Origin: Anthopleura xanthogrammica
Lineage: Eukaryota; Cnidaria; Anthozoa; Actiniaria; Actiniidae
DNA length: 64,000 bases
Assembly (NCBI GenBank): GCA_964019055.1
Contig: OZ025215.1
Span: 3,725,001 to 3,789,000, forward strand
Direction of reading: 5' to 3'
The notes under the pieces were generated by a model. That model worked only from the letters and a program-made list of their open reading frames with translations, was not told the origin of the DNA and made no database searches. Below are positions 58,201 to 64,000 of this stretch, piece by piece. Made by a program: the position numbers and the translations under genes. Every line of letters starts with the position of its first letter. Position 1 is the first letter of the stretch.

Positions 58201-61200
58201 ACGCCATCCGTGCTTAATTCCCTTTAACGTTAACAATAGTCCCCTTCACAGTGAAGGGGACTATTTCAGTTCGCTGCGCCATCCTGAAAGGTGGTTGCTC
58301 CTTGCTTCGAAGCGAGACATGATGTATTCTTAAGTGAATTTTCAGTGTGCTTTGAAATAGGAAAACACCATTCCTTAAAATGAAAATAACTAGAACTGAC
58401 CTTCTTTTGGAAGTGAGTATCGTACGCCAAGATGATCTTCAAAGAAACTCATAATTTTCCCTCCAACATTCTTCGCGTGTTGCGTTTTATTTAGGAAGGA
58501 TGGCCGACTGTAGTATCTAAGCTACAATTAAATTAAATTATGTATATTAATATAAATTTGCTTTGCTTTGCTTTGCTTTGCTTTGCTTTGCTTTGCTTTG
58601 CTTTGCTTTGCTTTGCTTTGCTTTGCTTTGCTTTGCTTTGCTTTGCTTTGCTTTGCTTTGCTTTGCTTTGCTTTGCTTTGCTTTGCTTTGCTTTGCTTTG
58701 CTTTGCTTTGCTTTGCTTTGCTTTGCTTTGCTTTGCTTTGCTTTGCTTTGCTTTGCTTTGCTTTGCTTTGCTTTGCTTTGCTTTGCTTTCACTGAAAAAA
58801 GTCCTGGGTCCGCCCATGATACAGGATTTCAAGATTTCATAAATTAATTCATAGAAGGCGTTTCTGGGACAACAAATATTCCCATTATACTCTTTGTTGT
58901 TAATGTAAATACATCTTTTTGCAGCTAATGCCAATATATTTTGTGAATTCTTATAATAATATATCACCCCATGAGATTGATAAGATAATTGGTACCAATA
59001 ACCTGAACGAAAAGGAGTCCAAAGGATTCTGCTAGAGGTAGCATAAGATACTGCAATTGGCCTTTGTGGCCGATCAGAACACGACACTTCAGGAGAAAAT
59101 GGAAGAAGCAATTGAGACTCAAATATTTTTTTTGCTATTTCATTTCTAAATCCTAAGTATAATTACAGCCTTCATATGCCCGTTGGACAAGTGGTTGTTT
59201 CAATTCCCGACCGACATACGGTGCTCCAAAATAAATAAAAAACTCCTTTCATTTTTAGAAGAAGAAAAAGATTTCTCACCTTGATGTTGTTCTTGCTAAC
59301 AGTTTCCACATATTTATAATCCCCCACTACGAATGCTAATAGATAAGTTGGCATGATAACGGTCTTTTTATAGTAATCAATCTTCTGTCCCTTAGTTGTC
59401 TCAGTCTTGTAGATGGGCATGTTACACAGTGCGACGTAATCAGATCGATGACCGATGGATACGTTGAACGTGGCTTTGAGCGCGGGCTCGTCAAAGCATG
59501 GAAATGCTCTACGAGCGTCAGTAGATTCGAATTGAGTCGCAGCATAGTTGCTATGGAGATCAAAAGACAGAAGATTCTTAGAAAACAATTGAAGGAAACC
59601 ATTACTGCAATTTTCGGTGGCTGATTCAAACTATCAGTTACAGTTAGCTATTACTCGCTGATACCAAGGAAAGAGTGCAAGTTGGCCGAGTGATGTACTC
59701 ATCAGTGTAGTAACTACTATACATTTTAGTTTTATCGAAAAAACTAGAGCGTGACTCAGTATATAGACCCCTTGCACGTGACGTCAAAGCAGCTCAATTT
59801 GGAGGATAAAAGAAAAAAATCAATCTCCTGAGAATTGGAACCTATTGATTTGTCCTCCAAATTGAGCTGCGTTCCGATGTGCTGCAAGGGGTCTATACCG
59901 TGCTTGTCAAGTTACCTGAATTATTTCCTTTTTTTGAAAGCGCTAACGCATCTCGAAAATGGTCTATATTAATGAAAGGGGGAGGGCTTCTTGTAAATAT
60001 GCAGTAATATATAAAAGTGCACCAGCCCTCCCCCTCCCTTCTAATTAATGACAGGTCACTTAGAAGGCATTTTTTGGCACCCGGGAGCTAGTAAATACGC
60101 AATGTTGTAGTAGAAACTAAAAACACAATTTTCCAAAACCAAAAGAACAACAACAAAGACAAATGACAGGTCCCTTAGCGGGCATTTTTGGCACCCGGGA
60201 GTTAGTGAATACGTAATGTAGTAGAAGAAACTAAAAACACTACTTTCCAAAACCAATAGAACAACAACAAAGACAAAAAAAACAAAAAAAAACAAACAAC
60301 AACAACAAAGAAGACTGATACGGATTCAGCGGATAAATAACTTACACTTTCTTGTTATCTGGTTTCATAAAGGTTCCACGATACAATCCTGCCAATACAG
60401 GACTGAAGAATGCTTTAAATGTCAAGTGTATTGAGTAATTGCCTGGATGGATCGCTGATTCTAGCTGGACTACATGGTATTGGTATTTGACAAAGGGAAA
60501 ATGGTTTTTCACGCTCAGCTTACCTAGGATAGAATTAATTAGGATACATGGTTATATTTAAGTGTCATCAGTGCAATCACCATGCATTACTAATGTAGCA
60601 AGCTAAAAGTGATTTTTAATATAACGAAGAGACAATTTAAATACATTAACTTTTAATTTTATCTGGCTCTCTTACTTTCGTTTCATAATTCTTAGTCCCC
60701 TCCCTCCCACTCTCTCTTTCCTCTAAATGCAAAAGGTTTCTGTCAATACCTAAACAATGCCAGTTCTTGATATCTGATTATAAATATTGTGGACACATCT
60801 TACCGTTGCCTGATTTACTGAGCACTTGTACCGATGAGATGTTCATGCCATTATTATGCAGGAGGATCAGATCAGTCTTGTTATTGACCTCGATATCAAT
60901 CCCAACACGACCATCAAATCGAGGCAGGTCAACCGTGATGTTCAGAAACAGGTTGTAATGTTTTGGGATGATGTTTGTAGGTAGACGTGGATTCCACCAT
61001 GTCTCAGTACCAGGGGTGGTAGGGACAATGGGGGTCGTCATTGCTGTGGACGGCTCTGTGCCCTTTTCATGTTCTTTTTCTACCGAAAAGAAAGAAATAG
61101 TTTGTTAGAATAAAAACACGCCACAGAAAATCTAGGATTGAAAAGATAACAAAGACCGAACAACTGACACCTAGATGAAAATCTATAGAATCGTAGAGTG

Positions 61201-62796
61201 GTTTTCATTATTCCTCAAAATGTACTAATCAGAGTGTAATACTCAGATAAACACAATTATAGGAAGAAAAGAAAAAAGCTTAATACGCTAAATAAAGTAT
61301 ATTTCATGGGTTTATGAAAACCACTCTTTATATCGATTTTCAAATTTTTTTTTGGGTACTTTTACTTTTCTCGTTGATTCACTTACCAGCTGATCTGAAA
61401 AAGTGACGTAGAAAGGACGTTACTGCAAAACTGAGATGTCATGAAGCCTACGAAAATGCGGGACGTGTAAAAGTTTATGTATCTGAGATAAATCTAGATT
61501 TCCAGGATAGATTTTTGATATTTTGCACACATTTACTATGGTAAATATTCATTATGGAGTAGGAAAATAAACTGTTAAAGAAATAACCGTTTCCCAAGTC
61601 GCCGGGCTGCTAAGGATGACACCTCAGTTTAGCAAATCTTCTCGATTCTGATTGGCTAATATTTGTTCTCAGATCAGGTGGCTGTAATAAATGGTTTGTA
61701 TACGAGACGGTTTCTTGAGCTACCTGGTCTGAACGAAGGTCATTGTACCGGAAAACAAAATAACTATTCTCAAGGGCATGACATGAGGAAAATCTTATGC
61801 TCACGGAGCACCGAAAAAGCATTCAATCGAGCCTGCATAGTCGTTTTAAAGGATTATTCAGATTTGAACCTTGCAGCCTCGAGTGAATGCTTTGTGTTTG
61901 ACCAGGGAACCGATGTATGGAAAAAGGTGAACAACGTATCATTGTTCATTCCACAGCGGTGTATATATAGCGTTGATGACGAACCTTTGGAAGACATTTT
62001 CGCAGCCAGTCACCAAACAATACATAGCATAATGAATGCAAAATAATTTCTAAATAAACAAATATGTATTTATTTAGAAATCAATTTACGAATTCACGGT
62101 TATTTTTGGTTATTGTTTGAGTCTATGTATGCATCAGTAGTAACAACAGGAATTGAATTCTCGAATGTTTAATATTCTATGTCGTATAATAACAGTAAAA
62201 CATCGGTCAACATGACCTTTGAATGTCTGGATCAACAATGATAGATTCCAGTGTTGCAACGTTAACGTATCAAATAATTCAATAAGTCGCCTTCAAATTC
62301 AATTCTATTCCTTTGATAAATAGTATTGGCTGGGATACCCGAAGCGTTAAAACGATTTACTAGTTGTTACTGACGATAACTATTGTTTCCATCAAAGGTA
62401 AACAAGAATTTACGTTGAGATTTTTGTATGGATTAAAGGTGAAGTATAGATATATTAGTCAACTTGACAACAAAAACTGTTGCACTAAGATATGTTGGGT
62501 TGCCGTCCGAATCATTTGATAATGTTTAAAAAAAGGATTTCTATTCAGTGGTTCGATAAAAAAGAGTAAAGATCTGTACCTTCACCCTGAAGTCGAGCTT
62601 TGGCGATCCCAAACAGAACTGCTAACACTATTATGACAATGATCAAGATGACAATCAGGGCAAGCACAAGGGCTATCTTTGTCTTGCTGAGTAAAAATCC
62701 ACTTTTTGAGGCCTCATTAGTGCCAGACTGTTTAGCAGGAGCTGGCGAAGACTGCAAGGGTACATCGTCACTAGGCTCTTGGGATTTTTCAGACAT
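43282..62796 (-). CDS. ANPEP-like: Aminopeptidase N-like M1 metallopeptidase, copy 1 (APN-1), 21 coding exons
   Basis: Zinc ectopeptidase expected to remove N-terminal residues from peptides at the cell surface. Exons: 62796-62580, 61079-60804, 60523-60346, 59550-59280, 58521-58401, 57504-57350, 53892-53779, 52805-52677, 52117-52052, 51779-51714, 49751-49567, 48707-48628, 48023-47899, 47248-47193, 47109-46959, 46509-46436, 46328-46218, 45717-45550, 45062-44922, 44029-43948, 43449-43282. They sum to 2934 nt, 977 residues, the usual length for this family, with consistent phases and GT-AG borders. Residues 1-40 are cytosolic, 41-65 the membrane anchor, about 75-110 a Thr/Pro-rich stalk. GAMEN lies at 365-369, HELAH at 401-405, the third zinc ligand Glu at 424 in WLNEG, and the likely catalytic Tyr at 485 in YYDKG. 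The C-terminal half matches the ERAP1-like helical domain. Intron 6 holds a gene on the other strand; introns 10 and 13 hold large tandem repeats. The family is certain from motifs; substrate preference is not readable. Confidence 0.93.
44193..44326. mobile_element. MITE family M1, copy 3
   Basis: Complete palindrome beginning AATAGACCCCTTGCAGC and ending AACGTCACGTGCAAGGG, in intron 19 of APN-1. Confidence 0.72.
44558..44705. mobile_element. Hairpin element family M6, copy 2, in APN-1 intron 19
   Basis: CCATACATCGGTTCTCTGTTC...AAAGCATTCAAGCGAGGCTTC with the inverse arm ACTGAATGCTTTGCGTTTGA and GTGAACCGGTGCATGATAAA. Confidence 0.6.
45788..46058. mobile_element. Composite MITE family M5, copy 2, in APN-1 intron 17
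   Basis: TTTATCCCACACCATAGAAA hairpin followed by the ACAATGGTTTCTCATGGCAT hairpin; inverted relative to copy 1. Confidence 0.7.
47285..47898. repeat. 44-46-bp minisatellite with decoy splice donors (APN-1 intron 13)
   Basis: About thirteen units of the same repeat as in APN-2, here directly abutting the exon 13 donor at 47899/47898 with no spacer. Units differ mainly in GCGCATGCGTA, GCGCAAGCGTA or the shorter GCGCATCGTA. Each carries on the coding strand a degenerate exon end (CAGCTGAATGACAACCAC, ACG) followed by GTAATGTGA. Two units near the far end lack the CATTACCG donor block and read CATTGAGCTGG instead. Confidence 0.9.
48981..49188. mobile_element. MITE family M2, copy 3, in APN-1 intron 11
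   Basis: Ends AATAGTCCCTTTTCGAATAT and inverse. Its right-arm CRE is intact (TGACGTCA near 49153); the left arm reads TGACGTGA. Internal orientation is reversed relative to copies 1 and 2. Confidence 0.75.
49365..49512. mobile_element. Hairpin MITE in APN-1 intron 11
   Basis: GTTCACACTAACAACGCAAAC and CATACGCAAGCGC are inverted at GCGCTTGCGTATG and GTTTGCGTCGCTAGTGTGAC. Confidence 0.6.
49928..51275. repeat. Hexanucleotide microsatellite (TGCTAC)n, about 225 copies
   Basis: About 1348 bp of TGCTAC repeats with no interruption that I can see, inside intron 10 of APN-1 (between the exons at 51779-51714 and 49751-49567). In the transcript it reads GUAGCA repeats. It creates three long spurious frames (poly-Leu on plus; poly-Ser and alternating Ala-Val on minus). 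A short degenerate remnant, AGCAGCAGCAGTAGCAGG, lies 90 bp away near 51366. Confidence 0.97.
51386..51647 (+). mobile_element. tRNA-derived SINE (family S2), copy 2, in APN-1 intron 10
   Basis: Matches copy 1 block by block (GTGCGCGGCCTT, TTTCGACCTCTTTCG, GAGCACTGCTGGAGAGAG, GCACCGTCGGCC, CTTTACCTTCACCTTTTT). Its B-box has decayed and a poly-G run sits at 51538-51552. It lies 110 bp from the giant hexanucleotide array. Confidence 0.72.
52300..52512 (-). mobile_element. Diverged SINE family S3 copy
   Basis: Contains GGAGACCCGGAGAAAACCC, AGAGGAGAGACCCAACAAA and GAGTCGAATCTGAGACTGC on the plus strand, the reverse of the S3 body and B-box. It sits in APN-1 intron 8 and is more decayed than the copy at 58003. 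Confidence 0.5.
52985..53205 (+). repeat. Minisatellite of about 59 bp, four copies, APN-1 intron 7
   Basis: Unit with CTCTGGGCTGATCTAAGTCAG, ACATGGCTAACTCACAGATTG and AACCCTGGAACAACC. Single diverged units occur at about 52310-52365 and 44490-44555, so the unit also exists as a dispersed sequence. Confidence 0.85.
53481..53712. mobile_element. Hairpin MITE in APN-1 intron 7
   Basis: TACAGCCATTCTCAGACACA...GTCGCGACAAAG and the inverse TTGTCGCGACAG...TGTCTGAGAATGGCTGTA; begins about 65 bp after the exon 7 donor. Confidence 0.68.
54776..56353 (+). CDS. Unrecognised multi-pass membrane protein, intronless, nested in APN-1 intron 6
   Basis: One open frame of 525 residues; I do not recognise the family. 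Residues 1-20 are hydrophobic, 30-75 acidic and probably cytosolic, with an EPLL segment near 37-40. About ten hydrophobic stretches follow, near 105-127, 168-195, 215-235, 249-273, 280-298, 315-333, 338-357, 405-422, 440-462 and 478-502. A basic loop lies at 374-392, between the seventh and eighth stretches. The chain ends in a short polar tail containing CTYPSFL. An AATAAA signal lies at about 56491-56500, some 140 bp after the stop. The gene has no introns while its host has 21 exons, and it runs opposite to the host within a 3.46-kb intron. It could be a retrocopy that became a gene or a lineage-restricted membrane protein; transporter or channel function is only a guess. Length, even hydrophobic pattern and lack of stops make it real in my view. 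Confidence 0.82.
   Translation: MIAEILTLVAFLVENCMGVTLIETCGSRNTRSSELQEPLLPGEEGNQENQDDSHDYLDDFTKFDPNDTIFREFDPPKLEERDPKAWKKSLPSFKRTLWMCLKNVLLIQTISGTLIGFLAVVIVFLDFSTAEWCFDKTLNWNRMPKSVQNLRVTAQSIEGFIIEMWDFTCIIAIFPLSLIKDLHLLTLNLLAGFIDVAYRLYFQIYEIYKISWMSFPLNVLFSLTIIINNYLLARYFHPNSLINTLKTDFILSAQFVLGLPAALIVVYKIVPLYIEQDEEIKVLIAVFSPLVSAIPKVVSRLGAQTLKEIIHPGTAHVLVAGLYGASAITFRVMQAELSSLSLFVALGIAHAIVDLVERITITMRDHIWEYFYRLLRGQRTEGPKYRSPRSRRFIADVSIQIMLQESTALISALGFINVYHFMYSEPPFSDYKYISNFFGRAAIGLLIDLFFNTLSLLIQIRVMNVAVNKVWKKKWRSHIVVNALMICISVVYFSEYLFGVVRSKYDYSKHPKVRYQWNCTYPSFL
56570..56872. mobile_element. MITE just downstream of the nested membrane-protein gene
   Basis: TACAGTCAAACTAAGAAAAC...GTGAACACCT and its inverse AGGTGTTCACGGTTTTCTTA bound about 300 bp, starting some 70 bp after the AATAAA signal. 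Confidence 0.72.
57118..57275. mobile_element. Hairpin element related to M11, in APN-1 intron 6
   Basis: GTCTTTGCACCATCACGTGC at the left and CATCACGTGACGGTGCAAAG at the right are inverted copies, about 155 bp in all. Confidence 0.55.
57637..57890 (+). repeat. Dispersed repeat D1, copy 2, in APN-1 intron 5
   Basis: Same block order as the copy at 8165. No coding potential or inverted ends are visible. Confidence 0.65.
58003..58222 (-). mobile_element. tRNA-derived SINE family S3, with head
   Basis: On the minus strand the head reads GCACGGATGGCGTAGCGG (A-box region) and GGTTCGAGTCC (B-box, 58159-58149), then the shared body with GTATGTGAGTAGAGTTG and a tail ending in GAATTCGACTTC-like sequence. 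It lies in APN-1 intron 5. Confidence 0.75.
58559..58790. repeat. Pentanucleotide microsatellite (CTTTG)n, about 46 copies
   Basis: Uninterrupted CTTTG repeats in intron 4 of APN-1, beginning about 38 bp upstream (in the gene's direction) of the exon 5 acceptor at 58522. In the transcript this is an A/G-rich CAAAG tract lying where a pyrimidine tract would be expected a little further in; the true acceptor TTGTAG keeps its own short T-rich stretch. Confidence 0.95.
59762..59897. mobile_element. MITE family M1, copy 4
   Basis: Complete palindrome from TATAGACCCCTTGCACGTGA to GCTGCAAGGGGTCTATA in intron 3 of APN-1; carries CACGTGACGTCA. Confidence 0.75.
60045..60280 (+). repeat. Direct duplication of about 115 bp, APN-1 intron 3
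   Basis: GGCACCCGGGAG...TTTCCAAAACCAA...AACAACAACAAAGACAAA occurs twice, followed by an A/C-rich tail and the exon 3 donor at 60346. Confidence 0.78.
61385..61682. mobile_element. MITE family M7, copy 2, in APN-1 intron 1
   Basis: Starts CCAGCTGATCTGAAAAAGTG and ends TCTCAGATCAGGTGGC; includes TTCTCGATTCTGATTGGCTA as in copy 1. Confidence 0.65.
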
Positions 62797-63221
62797 TTTT
62801 AACGTATTTCTTGGAGTACTTTTGAACTACTCCTAGAGTAAACGGTATCCAGACAAGCTAGCAGTGTAGGGTAGTTTAGGCGGGAAAGAGGTTGAAGCGT
62901 CGTCTTATTTTGTTTGACATGCATCTTAAGTAGTGAAGGTTGACAAGGAAGTCGAGTACTTAGTGTAACGCAAGCTAGTGTTGACCTAGTTTATGTTGGA
63001 GCTGTTATTGAATTGACAGGGGGTATTAGTTACGCCTTAGTTATGCTCATCGTTCATCAAGTTTACTAGTGTCTAAGGCTTCTTACTCCCTACTTAACAG
63101 AGTCCAGTCGTTCATATAGTGATCAGTTTGGATGTCTCACTAAATTTGCTTCCCGAATTCGCTTGGATGGTTACGAAACAATGGTTTCAAGAATTCGGGG
63201 AAGGCCTATTGACGACTCTTA

Positions 63222-63328
63222 AAACTCTAGTGTATGCGGGCTTAGCTCACATCTAAGTTTGATCAAGTCAATCAAGTCTTGGATTCGAGGCTAAGCCCGC
63301 ATACACTGGAGTTTTAAGAGTGGTCAGT
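63222..63328. mobile_element. Hairpin element upstream of APN-1
   Basis: ACTCTTAAAACTCTAGTGTA...TGCGGGCTTAG and its inverse form a ~35-bp stem about 430 bp upstream of the APN-1 start. Confidence 0.6.
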
Positions 63329-63414
63329 TGCTCAAAACCCGTCATCTTCCATATCTGTTTGAGCAAATAAGAACTGAAAAAAACTGAAAAAGGAATTAAA
63401 TTTGCCAATTGCTC

Positions 63415-63600
63415 ATTTCTCGCCTCTCACCGCTATGGTCCCGGGATCTATTTCCGGACTCGGCACCCTAAGTGAGTTGAGTACGTTTGTTGGTTTCCCT
63501 CTAGCTTGCTTCGAGGATTTTTCTACGGGTTCTCCGGTTCTCCGTCCTCCACAATAATCAACCCTAATTCGATCTGAGTCGTGCTACGTTGTAGGATGAT
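63415..63600 (+). mobile_element. SINE family S3, copy upstream of APN-1
   Basis: Body blocks TCTCACCGC, ACTCGGCACCCTAAGTGAG, GTTGGTTTCCCTC, GCTTCGAGGATTTTTC and GGTTCTCCGGTTCTCCG match the other family members. No clear head is visible. Confidence 0.65.
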
Positions 63601-63717
63601 TAGCCACTCCAAATTTGAGACGCCAACGTTTCGCGGTTTCAGTTCATTTTGCACTCCCGCAGACAATGATTCTGAAGTAAGAACATAACTGATGGCCAAA
63701 GCTTTTGTAAAATCAGA

Positions 63718-63925
63718 GGAGAGTTCCCTGCGCCATATTGAAAGGATGCCGTACGTGCCTTTGCATCGAAAGGTAAGACAAACGGTGAGCTTGCTATGAT
63801 AGAAACCTTTTTTAAACACCTTGGACAATTATTCACATGCATGTCTTTATCTTGCCAGCTCATCGTCCGTCTCACAAAGGCAAGGTTTCCTTTCAAGATG
63901 GCGCTGGGAACTGTGAAAGGGACCA
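63718..63925. mobile_element. MITE family M9, copy 2, upstream of APN-1
   Basis: Shares GTTCCCTGCGCCATATTGAA, CCTTTGCATCGAAAGG and CACCTTGGACAATTATTC with copy 1. Confidence 0.58.
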
Positions 63926-64000
63926 TTCTACTTCGGAAGTACATGTTTACAGCTGTAAAAAAAAACATGATTAAGGAGCTTACACAAACGTCGATTCTTA

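Larger units (their letters stand above)
62797..64000. other. Region upstream of APN-1
   Basis: No gene recognised. About 400 bp next to the APN-1 start is free of known repeats; further out are a hairpin (63222-63328), an S3 SINE and M9 copy 2. Confidence 0.55.

Noticed and set aside
58533..59111. 192-codon frame with Lys-Ala-Lys-Gln-Ser repeats and the opposite-strand Cys-Phe-Ala-Leu-Leu frames
   Set aside because: Translation of the CTTTG microsatellite; the unique part has no known motif and overlaps an intron.
61663..62046. 127-codon plus-strand frame in APN-1 intron 1
   Set aside because: Overlaps an M6 hairpin and the end of an M7 MITE; no recognisable domain.

Overview
The window looks like nuclear DNA of an invertebrate animal, most probably an anthozoan cnidarian (stony coral or sea anemone). 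It is AT-rich, its genes are cut into many short exons with GT-AG introns, and its spacers and introns are packed with short palindromic (MITE-like) elements, tRNA-derived SINEs and long microsatellites. Species placement is inference; no bacterial operon, CRISPR array or rRNA operon is visible.

The backbone is a head-to-tail array of three membrane alanyl aminopeptidase (aminopeptidase N, M1 family) genes on the minus strand. APN-1 (62796 down to 43282) and APN-2 (38052 down to 19818) are complete by my reading: 21 coding exons each, the same intron phases, and 977 and 981 residues. APN-3 enters at 7426 and leaves the window after exon 6 (1159). All three begin with a short cytosolic tail, one membrane anchor and a Thr/Pro-rich stalk, then the M1 ectodomain with GAMEN and HExxH; the downstream Glu and Tyr are seen in the two complete copies. 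They should be type II ectoenzymes that trim peptides at the cell surface, for example in digestion or peptide-signal turnover.

Between APN-2 and APN-3 lie a decaying TRIM gene (RING, B-boxes, coiled coil, filamin-like, NHL; 17113 down to 13796), broken by two frameshifts and a 1-kb insertion, and the last three exons of a short-chain dehydrogenase/reductase on the plus strand (8030-9688) with no visible N-terminal Rossmann exon. An intronless plus-strand gene for an unrecognised 525-residue multi-pass membrane protein (54776-56353) sits inside intron 6 of APN-1.

The most unusual structure is a 46-bp minisatellite directly after exon 13 of both APN-1 and APN-2. Its unit is a copy of the exon's own 3' end plus its 5' splice site, so about ten or more decoy donors follow the real one in each gene. 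Other notable items are about 225 uninterrupted copies of a hexanucleotide in intron 10 of APN-1, a 2.6-kb long-inverted-repeat element whose end stops about 11 nt from a splice donor of APN-2, a GC-AG intron, nested MITEs, MITE families that carry CRE palindromes, and a patchy paralogue similarity that suggests gene conversion. Coordinates of exons were read by eye from splice signals and conserved phase; repeat boundaries are approximate.
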